NCBI GenBank assembly: GCA_037178855.1
Contig: JASJZC010000001.1
Span: 1,612,001-1,676,000 of the forward strand
From: Oscheius sp. JU75
Taxonomy: Eukaryota; Nematoda; Chromadorea; Rhabditida; Rhabditidae
Length of the DNA stretch: 64,000 nt
Reading direction: 5' to 3'
Shown piece by piece: positions 50,051-62,500 of the stretch. The translations under genes were made by a program, and so were the position numbers. Position 1 is the first letter of the stretch; each line of letters begins with the position of its first letter. The notes beneath the pieces were generated by a model that saw only the letters and a program-made list of their open reading frames with translations, was not told where the DNA came from and ran no database searches.

Positions 50051-52159
50051 CCGGCGTAGTGCGAGGATTTGTAAGTGTGGCCTTTCTTAACGAAAATTGC
50101 ACTGCATTTCCTTTGTCACCATTCCAAAACATATTGATCTCTTCCAATTGGAAATCAGTGGGTTTTTGGAGAAACGCGAAAAACCCTTGTGAAAAAGATG
50201 GTCAATTTTTTGTAACGTTTATTAGGCTACATCTACTAAACTCCTTTTGAAAACTGCCTATAGGGGCCCGACCGGGAACTTTTGTTAAGGAGTGCTTTAT
50301 GCGATAAGGGCTGGCCGGCATGTTTTAAGCAGACGAAATTATGGATGTTGACCCGTAGAAAGTTCGTCAATTCTGATTCCTTTTTACTCGAATTCCCTCA
50401 CAAATTTTCCGCATTTTTCGCTGAATTCGTAGTAGAAAACACATCGAAATGTTCTATTGGAAGCGATAAAGAGAGATCAAACTGACAATATTTTTTTCGA
50501 GCAAACTAGATGGAAAGAGGCCTGTTTTTCGCTATAGTTTGGCAGGGAAAAACGTGGTAAACAGTCTGTGCTCGTTTGTTTTTACAGGGCGTCCTCGCAC
50601 TGACATCAAGGAAAAAAATGGCATGCAACCGGGAAAAAAACTTACTCCTCTTGCTTCTGCTTGCGGGTACAACTCAGGACCATCTTCGTTCTTCTTTCTC
50701 CGTCGTCTGTTCTTTTAAATCGACGAAGATGATCGTCCCGGTTCGACCCGTCTGGAAAAAGGGTAAATTCCCAGCAGAAAAACAGATAGGAAAGAATCAC
50801 CAGAACTGAATCATGCTGACATAAAAAACACAGGGTGAAAAATGTGTGTGGATAGGAGATAATAAGACCCTCTTTTTTTCCTCAAATTTCTCCTAGAACA
50901 TTGGGGGTGGTTTTTGCTATAAAAATCGCCAGAGAAGCGCATGGAAAATGTGTGAAAAAAATACATCTGCTAAATTTTTCGTTAGAGCCGGTAAACATGA
51001 TCAAATTTCAAACGATAACTTCAAATTTCGATTTCCAGTACATTATTGTTCGTCTAACAGCTTTTAGACAGTTTCTAAACAAAATGAACCATTTGTCAAC
51101 ACTAAAAAATTGACAAAACATGCCAAGTGATCAGGCTCAGTGATAAAGGGTTTGAGCTTAATACTCACACAATATAGCAGAGATTAGCAGCGATTTCAGG
51201 GGATAAAAATGAACTGCATTGAAGCAAAGAGTCGGAGAAAATCTTATAACACAGGGAAGGTGGAAAACGGAGGGAAAGTTCACCAGCAGGAACTCTCTCC
51301 GTGCCCTATGTTTGCCCAAGAGACTACACAATCAGTATTGTGCTCTTTTCGCACGAGGTTCAGGAAGTCTAACATCGGAGATTTTTGCCCTATTTCTTAG
51401 TTCCTATTAAAATAATTATCATCAAACTGATGACAAAGAATGGCTGCTTCCAAATTATAAATGCTACCAGCCGGCTGCGCCGTCTGTCGACGCCGCTGTA
51501 GAGTTTTTTTTAAAAGGTTTTTGGTTTGTGTCTAGAAAATTTGATTTCGCCATAAAATTTTAGCTACAGAGGCATTAAGGAATACTGTGGAAGTTGTCAA
51601 ATCGTCAAAAAATTCTAATTTCGCGCGGTACCGCCAGCAATGAGCGCGGAAGAACTTTTGAAAATGACACTCGGACATTTTTCATCTTTTTTCTTCGTGT
51701 TTTGCTCTTCGTTTATTGTTTTTTTAGCTGTATTATGTTTTATTTAGAATGTGCATCGATCGAAGGATTGTTTCAAGCGGTTAGTTAGTCTCTATTGTAG
51801 TTCTTCTCCGACAAATTTCCGGTAACTCGAGATGAGGACATCCAGGATCCTACGCTTCGACTCCCCAGGACAAAACGCTGCTTCGAACAACAGAATGGTC
51901 TTTCTGTTAACATGCGGTTAGTTTTTAAATCCCCGTATTTCTTCTCCGCCACTTTTTCAGCGTTTTCTTCGGTTTGGAGTGGAAGTCTCTAGATACAGTG
52001 TAAATTGTATCATTTCACAGGAAAAACACTCTGCACTCCTGTTGACTACACGGTCAGTGGAAACCGCCTCTACCTCTGACAAAATTCCAGGTGCATAGTT
52101 TCAACGAAGGCCGCGGCAGTTAGAGGGAAAGAAGTGACTCGACATCAGAAGAGGATCTA

Positions 52160-52175
52160 ACCCGCACGCAGCGGT
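52160..52175 (-). repeat. Helitron 3' subterminal hairpin
   Basis: Minus strand ACCGCTGCGTGCGGGT: a four- to five-bp GC stem with a short loop, 10-14 nt before the CTGA end. This is the usual position of the Helitron transposition terminator. Confidence 0.7.
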
Positions 52176-52259
52176 GAACAACCGGATAGAATTCGATTAG
52201 AAGCTAAGTTTATTTTGGTACGGTTTCAGAAAAACAGACATAACAAAACACAGTAATCA

Positions 52260-55200
52260 CTACAGAACCCGCAAATCCACGACATTAGTAGTCCTAGTTT
52301 CTCCTCCATTGACTCTGATCTTCAATCCCCTCTTATTCTTGGCTCTTGATAGCGCAACGTACAGTTGTCCATGAGAGAAGACTTCCGTAGGAAGGAAGAC
52401 TCCCACCTTCTCAAGAGATTGGCCCTGTGACTTGTTAATCGTCATGGCAAATGCCAATTTGACGGGAAACTGTCGTCTGATTAGGATAAACGATAGACCT
52501 AGAGCAGTTTTTCTTCAGAATTCTTCAATGTATCATACCCTTTCCTTTGGATGACTTGAGATCGATTCTTGGGATAATTATTGACTGTCCTTTCCTACTG
52601 CCGTTGATAAATTTGCATTGAAGAGCATTTCTCCCAAAACCCTCGACTTGAAGCCTAGTCCCATTACACAATCCTCTCGCCACATTCAAATTACGAATGA
52701 GCATGACAATACAGCCAATTTTTAGCTCGAGCTTGTGAGGGGGTAGGCTAGAGGGAGTCAAAGAGTTGAGAAACTCGGGAGACAACGCCCATTGATCTTG
52801 CGTATCTTCTTTTTCTACCGAATCGAAACTCAAGAAGACACTTTTTTGTCCTGAACTTTTCCTTTCGGGACGCTAGAAACTCTTTACCTGTCATTTTATT
52901 GAGAATTCGTAGGTTCATCTGGTCAACATTAACATTTTTGGGACAAAGGATCGCTCTTGCGTTCAAGTGATCTGGATCGTCGTAGATTCCTTCAAAAATC
53001 TCCTCTACCAAGTCTCCGGTGCTAAACGATATCTTTTCAAAGTTTCTATCCAAATCCTTACCTCAAGATTTCTCGCGGGATTTCTATTTTTCCCTCTTCG
53101 TTTTTCTCAATTTTGTCTTCGCCCACTTTTAGGAGAAACTCTTTGAATTCATTCGATTCGCTAGAGGCTCGCATATTCTCGTGCAGTCTGAATCTGCTGA
53201 ATTCCGAGAATAGAGGCGAATGCTTCATGCAGCAGGCGTATGCATCCAAAGAGAAGAGTTTGTTTGGGATGGGCAGCACCTACAAATCTCATGTCCTTGG
53301 GTAATATTGCAATTACCTGACGGAAATCGCCTCCCATTAGCACCGTTTTGCCACCAAATGGGATGCTGAGTTGATTTGTGACGTCGCGAAGAACAGTATC
53401 GATGGTGTTCAGGACTTTGTCCGATAGCATGGAGCACTCGTCAATTATGAGAACGTCGAGATCTCTGAGAAGTCTTCCCTCCCTGGTATTTGGCTTCAGC
53501 GAGCTGGATTCGCAGTTTTGGGCAATGTTGAGCTTGAAAAATGAAGCAATCGTCCTGCCTTCGGGTAGTAGATTAGCGGCGATTCCAGTCCACGCAGTAC
53601 ACATGACTGTCTTTCCCTCACCCCGCAATATGTTGAAAATCGTTTCGTAACAGAAGGTCTTTCCCGAGCCGCCTGGTCCATCGAGTAGCACCAACCGTTC
53701 CCGCCCAGACAGGACTGCGTCCACCTAAACTTAGAACGTATCCAAAGTCTTATGTAATCCTTACAGCTTCTTTCTGCTGCCTGTTATTTTCTACTTTGGC
53801 ATACATTTCCTGCCCCATGGTTCCGTAATCCGGGGTGTCGTCTGCCATCGGTGCAGGCTGAGCATATCGTGTTTGGATGAACTGTTCCAGTACGATGTTG
53901 AGAGGACCACACATCTCCAAAATATCGTAGTATGCTAATGCTTCGGCATCAGCGGGTGTGCGTCCTCGATTAACATAGTCTTCCGACATTTGGACCTTCC
54001 AATCTTCCCACATTTGGTTACCACATGAAGGCTGGTCGAACGCGAGAAGAGTTGCAAAAACACTTCGTAATGCAGGAGGCATTTTGAAGCGTGCTGCGTC
54101 AGCCATCGCCTCATTGAAATGATGCGGAGTTCGGATCAATCCGAGCTCTTTGGCTGCCTCTTCCGCTGTGTGGAACCTGGTTTCATTGACCGTGAACAGT
54201 TCTTCATAGCTTGTGGCTCCGGTTGTGTGCAATAGAAGTAGACGGATACAATAGCGTTCCTGCTGCTTTGGACTAACCGAGTGGATCCTTCCAATGTTGT
54301 TGTTAACATGTCTCTTAGGGGCCCAGAATCTGTCCTTCTGCAAACCTAATATACTGATTTTGCTACCAAAAAATACCTTATTGTAAGTGAAGTGCTCGGG
54401 AAACTGGTTGTAGGTGACAGTGCGGGGATCGACCGGTCCCAACTCGCGAAGACGTCCTTCTGCTTCGAGGTCCCTTGCCTTTTTGTTAAAGTCAAAATAT
54501 GCGAGAAGAGAAGTCTTTATATTCTGCGCAGCCGCCTGTACCTCATTACCCGGTGCAAAAACAACAGAATGTTTTCCTTTTTCATGTACCTGAAGACACG
54601 GTTATAAATTCTCTGAGCTAACATACCACTAAGTCGATCACAGCGTTGGATCTTCCGTGAAGTTGGAATTCGAAGAGACGGTGATATCCTTCCGGGGCGC
54701 ACAGATACCTAGCGTCGAGATGTTCAGCGACCTCATCTATTATTTCTCCGTTTGTTGCGCGCTGTTTCCGCTCAAGCTTGAGCTTTGCCTTGTCACTGCC
54801 TTTATAGGTGTACTTGTAAAGATATTTTACTCCCTCGATTTCTGCACAGGCTTGGACATTTATATGAGCGTCATACTTCAGAAGAAGCAGAGAATTATAT
54901 GGGACAACCCATTGATTGTTGTAGTACTGAAAACAAAATACTTTGTCTAGCTACAAAACAAACCTTTGGACGGTCTCTGCCACCTATCCTAGCAATTGTT
55001 CCGGTATCTCTTCTTTTGTAGACTGGGTATCCGTTGACATTCATATTGGTCCGATCTTGGAAGGCATATGGGAACCTTTTTGAGCAACCTGTTCCATTCC
55101 AACACGGAGAGTTGACGCCGCAATCGCGGTGGATCATGTGGCGAGCAACTTTTTCAAAGAGCTCAGGTTCCCGGTCAAAGTCTGGCAGCTCAGCACGGAT

Positions 55201-57547
55201 GTGTCGATCAATATCATCATCGGAACGGAATTTGTCGTCACTGTGAAGGGTGAAGAGAGCGTGAATGTGAGGCAAGCCCCGCTTCTGCCACTCCACGGTG
55301 AAAACAAAAGCGATGACCCTTCCGAACAGTCGTCCCTCCGTGATATCCTTCATCATTTCCTTTGACTTCATTCGGAAAACGCGCTCGACTAAGTCTGGAC
55401 GATCAGAGGCTGTTTGTCCTGGGTACAGATTCTCCTGGATCTCGCGCCAATTCGGATTACAGGTGAACGTGACAAATATATCGGGCTTTCCGTATCTGCT
55501 GGTAATCGTCATGGCATCCTATAAGTTTTTCTTCCCCAAAATACTGAATGACTTCACTTACCAAATAACAGTTCATCATATAGCGTGGACTGGACGTGAA
55601 CGTTGCTGGAAGAAGGATTCGCGAACCACATTGACCTCCTGTGTCGGTGGCAATGAACTCTCGAAGGTCGGAGTAGTATTCCGATCGTAAGGTAGCCTGA
55701 TGGTTTCGGATGAATTCCAGGTTGCACTGCTCCGTCTTTCCCCAAGATCCGCAAACGAACTGTTGAAGAAGTTTTCCTCCGTAGAGAATAGGATTGAAGG
55801 TATTCCGGATAGAGAGATAATAACAGTAATAGTCCTTCAGTGTCATTTTCTTCTGCTCAACAGCTCCATTTGCTTTTTTCACCTGCTTCTTTCTGTCCGC
55901 ATGATATCCGAAGTCACCTCTGATGAAGAAGAAGGGGTAGGAGCATGGGTCGAGCATCTGAATCGAGATATTTTTCTGTAATCAAACTTGTCCAACCTTG
56001 TGAATTATTGGTACTTTTCGTAACCCTCCACCCCTTGCGTGAACTGTGTAGTTCTTTGGGGACGGAACCTCTCCGTTTTCTCCTACGTAAATCAGAGCTA
56101 CTTCGGCAATTCGAGGTGTATTATATCTGCGAGGATCAGGAGTGTTGACGGACTGGAACACCAAGCGAACTCTGTCCATTTCCCTATGTTCTTGACGTGC
56201 CTTCTCTTCCTCTTCTTTATATACTTCTTGAAGAAGTTTGTAGCTGCGAGCGTATTCGTGGTTCTCTCTCATATACCGGCTCAGAAAACGCATTAAATCG
56301 GGGTTACAGTCAGAATTGACAGGAAAAGCTATGCGGTGATCAGCTGCAGCTGTCTCGTCAATGAAGAATAGTTGCCCATAGGAAGGAGTTACATTACTGC
56401 CTATGGCTGGACCCGTATGGAAGCAAATTTCTCCATGAATTTTAAAGACGAAAGGACCTCTTCCGTGCATAGTTTGCAACTAAAAAGTGACTGATCTCAC
56501 AACTTGGTTCCTCACCTTGCAATCCATCGAGGCAATGGAGAAAGCAGAGTTGAATTTCCTGATGTTTTTGATGAAACTTGCAGAGTAAGGATTCTGTCCG
56601 GTGAAAAGCTCAGGAAAACTATTGGATACTGTTCAAATCGATCGAGAGTCACTGCGCCATTTCCACAACAGGGATTGTAAGTACCGTCAGCTTTTCGTGG
56701 ATGTTCGTCCCGGAAGTACAAAGCGCCACAGTGAGAGCATTCGTCAGACAAAGTACCGAGATAATAGTCTGGAGGAACAACGTCAAGATTCAGATTACGT
56801 CGTGCGGCTAATCTTAAGGCAATTTTTTCACGGCGAACTGATTTTTGGGTAGCTCTTTCTTGTGGAGTTTGACTGAAAAAGTGGCTTTTTGAGCAAATTT
56901 TCTAACAAACCTTTGATCTCTTTCTCTATGAGCTGATGTGTTCTGCCGCTGTATTTCTGCTCGACGGGGATCTGGGAGATTTGCTCTCTGCTCGCGGTGT
57001 GCTTCAGTATCTAGTTGTCTTATTTCGGCATGGACATTCTGTGGTAAGTTTTGCCGGATAATTTGACGTCCCAAAGTATTCCGCTCTCTTGTATTTTCAC
57101 GAACATCATCTGATGTGTTCTTCCGACGAAAATGACGCAAATTGGAATTATGTGCCCGTTCCTCTGCAGCTTGTTTAGGAGTCATCATTGACAATAGTCT
57201 AGCTCTTCTATTTTGTTGCTGAATTCGCCTTTGTTCTCGTTTCCTTGCTTGTCTCTCCAGCTCCAAACTCGACGTCCTCTCCTGTTCTTGATCAGCTTGT
57301 CCCTCCGGCAATTGTCTCGATAACTGTTCTACTCGTCGTTCCTCTTCTCGATCCAACCGGAAACACTCCTCCACAAATTCCATGGGCTCTTCAGCTGTTC
57401 GGTGCACCGATGTATCCATTTCCTGGGATCTACTACCGAAAATATTTGAACAGAGTGCTGTCCTTACCTTTCTTCTTCAACAGGAGGCCTATTTCGATCC
57501 AAGTCGTCTTGATCCGGTCGCCTAAGACCGCTTTGCTGATGTCCCAT
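52260..57547 (-). CDS. Helitron RepHel: HUH replication initiator plus PIF1-type helicase
   Basis: Multi-exon gene for the rolling-circle transposase. The first exon starts MGHQQSGLRRPDQDDLDRN, followed by an Arg/Gln-rich region. A zinc-like motif follows (CSHCGALYFRDE ... YNPCCGNG). The Rep domain has the HUH motif GLPHIHALFTLH near 55270 and the two-tyrosine motif VKYLYKYTYKGSDKA near 54800. The helicase has Walker A LLDGPGGSGKTF (53690), Walker B VLIIDECSMLS, GDFRQ, and the late motifs AMTINKSQGQSLEKVG and YVALSRAK (52340-52450). I followed about 14 junctions in frame across introns of 30-45 bp. One break: near 56615-56618 a run of four A's (T4 in the coding sense) leaves the frame shifted by one between RFEQYP and the FPELFTGQNP exon part. 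Confidence 0.88.
56613..56620 (-). other. Apparent 1-nt frameshift in Helitron RepHel
   Basis: Upstream, the frame reads CCGNGAVTLDRFEQYP; downstream, the conserved block starting FPELFTGQNPYSASF is in the next frame. The interval is too short for an intron. It could be a true inactivating deletion or a homopolymer-length error in the assembly. Confidence 0.6.
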
Positions 57548-57758
57548 AGTTAACAGTAAGTTTTTTTCTAGATAAATTTCAGGGTTCACAAAGAAAACAG
57601 AATAAACAGGTAAACTTGCACGGAGAAAACGTAATAGTGCTTCGTGAAAGTGTTTGTTATAACAGTTCATTTTAGTTATCTACTGGGAAAATCAAAGGAA
57701 TGATCCAGGTTATCAAGATTTCAAGACACTATTCCATGATGTTATAGGCAGCGCAAAT

Positions 57759-58237
57759 TTATTGAAGAGGATTTCTAACGTCCTGATCCGAAGATGTCAT
57801 TTCAGAAGGAGCGACAATTGTTTGGATTCCCTGAGATCCCATATCGACACTGATCAAGTCGAGAGGAAGATGGTCAAAGAGCAAATTGTCTTTATGATAT
57901 AGATCCTGTTCCATTTCATTAATTTTTTGTTTTAGCATATTATTCTCACTTAAAAAGTATTTTAAACGTGAATAAATTGCAAAACAAACCGTTTAACTTC
58001 CATGAAATCTCTATCCATTTTAGCAATTTCACCTCCCAGTTGTTGAAGAAGAATATCTCTCTGCCTGTTCGCGGTTTTCTGCTGTCTGATGCGCGTGGTC
58101 AGTCCGCCAATAAGATTTCCCGTCGACGTATCGCCCTTTAGTTTCAAATACTTAGCTTTTTTGCCTAGAAGCCCCAGGTCGACGGTGTTAATAGGGTCCT
58201 GCCCCACAGCACTACTAATTCTTTTATGAAGATTCAT
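57759..58237 (-). CDS. Helitron accessory ORF: small coiled-coil protein
   Basis: Two exons. ATG at 58237, 8 nt after a TTTTTAG site; exon 1 encodes MNLHKRISSAVGQDPINTVD, a Lys-rich stretch (LLGKKAKYLKLKG) and RIRQQKTANRQRDILLQQLG. The donor GTTTGT begins about 57990 and the acceptor TTTTTAAG comes just before exon 2, which continues in phase with ENNMLKQKINEMEQDLYHKD and an acidic/hydroxyl-rich tail to a TAA at 57759. The stop overlaps an AATAAA. About 145 residues; residues 60-105 have heptad-spaced Leu/Ile/Met, so a basic segment leading into a coiled coil. It lies between the Helitron 5' end and RepHel on the same strand. I do not recognise the family; a DNA-binding or capture-derived regulator is possible. 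Confidence 0.65.
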
Positions 58238-58299
58238 CGCAGTGTCTAAAAATTAATTAAAATTACGTACTGTGACCGTAAGTTTTCCTGCGGAGCCTT

Positions 58300-58333
58300 T
58301 ACCTTTGGCTCTTACAAACCATACCCAAAGGTA
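58300..58333. promoter_or_regulatory. Palindromic site upstream of the Helitron accessory ORF
   Basis: TACCTTTGG (58300-58308) and CCAAAGGTA (58325-58333) form a perfect 9-bp inverted repeat with a 16-bp spacer, about 65-95 bp upstream of the accessory-ORF ATG. The position fits an operator or a cis element of the Helitron promoter, but function is inference. Confidence 0.45.
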
Positions 58334-58743
58334 CGTAAAACAAAAATATTGACACTCGGATAGACCGAGGTCGATTTGGCCATAAATTATGGCTTGCGAA
58401 TAAAAAATGGTGCCAAGTAGATTTTCTTGAGATTATATATCTGATCAGCGCGCCGAGACGGTACGGGAGATCCCCAGAGCAAGCCGGCAAATTTTGCTGC
58501 CTGAAGTCGCTTGTGCACCTTTTTTCTCAAGTTTTTTTTCTGTTTTCCTAATTTTTCTCGTTACTCTATAACAAATTGCACATTCTCTTTCGTTTGCAAC
58601 CGTCAAAAACGCCAAAAAGTCACGATAACATGGTGAAAATCGACGAACTTTGGAATTTTGGGTGCTGCGTAGACATTTTCGTACAAACGCAAAAGGCTTC
58701 GGACGGACAGACGGAGACGGTTGCTCTTTATATATAGTAGAGA

Positions 58744-59574
58744 TAATTTTTTAACAACTTCATGGAAGCAAGTTTTGGACGCGTTAGAAAGAAAAATAAT
58801 CGTTTTGAACTCGTTCAAAGACCCCGACAATGTGGGGACGACATTACACTCGAGGATATTTCGAAAAAGTGACTCACTTGCCTGGAAAATCGAACAAAAG
58901 ATCTCGTTCTTGGTAAGGCATTTCGACCATCCCAAAGACTCAAAAACACATGGTAGTAAGCTCGAAAATCCGTTTTGTAGAGTTTTTCGGACAGCAAGAA
59001 TGTTCCATCATTTTTAGAAATTTCCGATCTCTAAACAAAGTTACATTCCTTCAACGCTCAAAACAGACGGTGTATTGGTAAGAGCCGCCATTCCGAGCCA
59101 GACGACTCGGGTTCGATCCCGTCGCTGGCAGCCTTTTTTAAAAGAGCTATTTTGAGAAGAACAAGACATGGAAAGAGATTTCCAAATGGAGAAATTAACA
59201 GGTTTACAAGAAAATTTTGCTCCTAATGGCGGATAGCCAGCCTTGTAGACTAAAATCCACTTATCTCGCCATTTAAAAGAAGGCGCACTTTGTCTTTAAA
59301 TCATCAATTTCAGATAAGAGTTATCTGGCTAACTATATGGCGTGAGCGCATGGTTAGGAGCGGGAGTAAAAGGACATTAAGCAGATGACGTCACTCCCGC
59401 AAATCGAACATTAGGGCGCCTTGGACTCTAGGTACTTCCAGGGCCTGAAATGAGCCATTTCCAGTCCAAAAACATGGGTAAAAAGCACATCATTTCACTG
59501 TCTGACACCAAATTTCTTATAAAAAGGCCAGGGGGTAACCGGATATAAATAGAAAATTTTCTGGGGAAAAGAGA
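58744..59574. other. Gap between the Helitron and AARS1
   Basis: Host sequence with the SINE at 58935-59230, then a stretch to the AARS1 stop that has no recognisable gene. Confidence 0.45.
58935..59230 (+). repeat. tRNA-derived SINE
   Basis: Body 1 (CGTTTTGTAGAGTTTTTCGG, CGATCTCTAAACAAAG), second A box (GGTGTATTGGTAAGAGCCGC), ACGACTCGGGTTCGATCCCG (B box), then body 2 (AAGAGCTATTTTGAGAAG, GACATGGAAAGAGATTTCC, AACAGGTTTACAAG). Well preserved; the first tRNA-like unit is not clear. Confidence 0.75.
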
Positions 59575-62500
59575 TTAATTGACGTTGAGTCGGGCAAAGT
59601 TCCTGGCGAGCTCGACAGCTTCGTCGAGTTTGGAGATATTGTCCAGTGTGATGTTGGCATTTCCCTCCTTGCCACCGCCTTTGCCGCCCAGAGCAGTTTT
59701 GAGCTCGTTGATCCAGTTGTTCGCCTTCAGGCCCTTCTCAATTAGTGCCTGGAAATTTGGGTAGTTTGATGACAAAATTAGGATGATTATGGGAATATAG
59801 CCTGCTACAGGAACTACGAAGGAGAGATGAATCTTTTTTTACGCACTACTTAGGCCCGGAGGGAATCCTATCAGTTTTTGTCCTAATCCTACCTTTACAA
59901 TTAGCAAAAGGCGTCCGTCTGCGACAAATCAACTCCAATCTGGGATAACATTTGATAATGTTTGTGGACTTTTCTGTCAAGTATTATCCTAGATTAGAGT
60001 CGACAAGAAGTCAGTTCAAGTTATAAAACCAGCACTGACAGCGTGTGATCTTCCGTCAGGAGCGTAAGCGACTGGTATTGTGTCCTTGAAAGTCTACCAG
60101 GACCTCTTCTCGCAGTTAAAAAGATTTGTCTATTATTAGTCATCCGAGTCGGGTAATCCGACCGTCTTCTCCTAAACCTGATCTGCCTGGCGAAATTCAG
60201 TGCTCAAGGATTTTGCGAAGTTTCCGCAATATACAGCCCTAAAATCGGAGCGAAGAGCTGCACGGAACAGAAAGCCGCAGCGCAGCGCCTATCTCCAAGC
60301 TTGCCATACGAAAAACATTACAAGAATACTATGAAGGCGGATTTTTAGCGCCCTGCGTTTCGGCCCACACCGAATTCATTTTCAGACTTCGGGGTGGCCT
60401 TAAGCGAACCTATGAGATTGCGCAAAATGGCAAAAATTTAGTTTGTCCCAGAGGCACTTTCGAAATCCTTTACTACAACAAAATTGCTTACCGGCTCAAC
60501 CTTCGCCAGAGCATTAATTTTTCCAGCGTCCTCATCGACCGAAAAGACCAGGACGGCCTTGGATTTGAGCAGTTTAATGGCCTTGTCGAGTTCCTAAAAC
60601 CTATTTTTATTTTAAAAAAAAAAGTAGTACCTTGTTGCCAGCTCCGGCGCTGAAGACATGCACCAAGACGTCTTGACCTTCTGAAGCCGCCGCAAGCTCC
60701 TTCGCCTCGGAGAGAACTTTCTCGGCGATCGCAGCCTGTACGGCCTTCTTGTAATTGGCTAAGGCAGCCTGGGCCTTCTTCGTTTGCTCCCGAATCGCGT
60801 CCTTTCGCCAGTAGGGCAACTGGGCGGCATTAATCTCCTGAAAATAGCGCCAAAATAAGAGAAATACTATAAAATTACATCAATAAGCTCGGTGATTCGC
60901 TTGCTCGTCTGATTGAACTTCTCCTTGTCCTGGGCAATTTTTTTGTCGGCGTCGACCTCGTCGACGAGGCTCTTGACACGAGTTTCTAGTCGGTGGGCAC
61001 GCTGAATCGCACGATCAGCCTCCGGTCCTGTGAGGGCCACAATTCGACGGATTCCCTTGGCGATGGCCTCCTCCGTGGCGATGACGATGCTGCCAATGTG
61101 ACCGACGTTGCGAAGATGACTAAAAATGAGCTTTTAGTCCGGAAATATAAGATTTTTAGTTTTTTCTTTGTGATCTCGAGCCAAAATGGACAAGAAAAGC
61201 CTGTCAATATACTTCACCCCGACTCGTTTTTCTCGAAACTCGCCCGTACAAACTTGGCGTTATTATTGTCAGAGGTCAGTCTAGTCTAAAAGAATGGCCA
61301 GCAAAAATGAGACCAAAGGTTGATCGGTTTAATTTCGTATAAAGTCGTTCGGTTCGAGCAGAGAGCTTCTCCATTTTCGCAGAAAATTCTTTAAGACTAC
61401 ATTGACCGCTGACAAAAGTAACACAAAGATTTGTATGATCGAATTTCGAGAATTTGCAACAAACTTATGTCAGCGAGGCGGGTGCTCAGGTATACCTGTC
61501 AAGGGGTTAAACGACTAGTCAGACTACAGAAAACGCTATGGGGGGTGTTACGCATTGAGTCGAACACGGTCCGGAAGAGAAAAGTGGATCAGTAAGTGAA
61601 GAAAAGAGACAAATTGGCAAGATAGGGCATGAGCTTCACTAGATAGACCAAAAGAAATTGCTCAAATGGCTCAGTTGGTTGGCGCCTCGTCTACCAATAG
61701 AATGTTCGATCCCGCTTGATATCCTCTCAGAAAAAATAAATAGAACCCACGTTCCACCACAGAATTCGACCGTAGTCTCCCTGCCAAATCCATTCTTCGG
61801 CTCCGAGAGAAGCTCCTCAATGGGGGTGCCGACCGAGACGACGCGAACCGGATCGGGATACGTCTCTCCGAACATGGCGCGCAGGCCGTCAATTTCCAGA
61901 GCCTGAGCCAGCGGCGACTCCTTGGCAAAGACGTCCTTCTTCGCGTCGATCATCTTCTGGGCGGTCTGCTCGGCCTCTTTGACCTGTAAAACTCGGCGTT
62001 TTGGAGGGAAAACGAAAGAAAATATACCTGAGCGACGGTCATGGCCTGTTTGTTGGTAAAGTCGAAGCGGAGACGATCTGGCGCGACCAGCGAACCCTTT
62101 TGGTCCGAATCGGGAAGGACAGTTCGCAGGGCGTAGTTCAGCACGTGAGTTCCGGTATGATTCTTCATGATGAGGGCGCGACGATCCTCATCGAATTTCT
62201 GGCTGACCTCGTCGCCGAGACTGAAGGTGCCCTCGGCGGAGCCAACCAGCACAATGTAGCCGCCACGGACCTGGCAGTTTGAAACATTGAAATCCGACGT
62301 CTGAAACATTGTTTTTATAGTATTTACCGAGCGAAAAGGCTACCTCATCGCCGACCTTGCTCAACACGCCAGTGTCGTAGATTTGACCTCCCTGCTCCGC
62401 ATAGAAGTTCGTCTTGTCTAGAAGAATGGCGCCTTCCTCCCCGGTACTGATCGAGTCGACAAATTTGCCGTCCTTGCGAATCGCCAGGATCTTTCCCACG

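Larger units (their letters stand above)
49361..52144. other. Gene-poor region between GBA2 and the Helitron
   Basis: About 2.8 kb. The left part holds two inverted-repeat elements (49491-49762 and 49846-50050). From 50051 to 52144 I see AT-rich sequence with short open frames only and a small hairpin near 50680-50740 (GACCATCTTCG ... CGAAGATGATCGTCC). I found no recognisable protein, RNA gene or SINE copy there. Confidence 0.45.
52145..58743 (-). mobile_element. Near-complete autonomous Helitron (about 6.6 kb)
   Basis: On the minus strand the element begins TCTCTACTATATATAAAGAG at 58743, the classic Helitron 5' TC end, and ends ...TTAGATCCTCTTCTGA at 52145, a CTRR-type terminus (CTGA). A GC-rich hairpin CCGCTGCGTGCGG lies just before that end (52160-52175). 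The flanking bases are A before the 5' end and T after the 3' end, which is the Helitron insertion rule. Inside are RepHel (52260-57547) and a second ORF (57759-58237) in the same direction. Borders were inferred from motifs, not from comparison with an empty site. Confidence 0.82.

Noticed and set aside
55982-56005. In-frame stop in Helitron RepHel after HKVGQV
   Set aside because: A 39-nt intron (GTTGGAC ... TCGATTCAG) removes it in frame, and its size fits the other introns.
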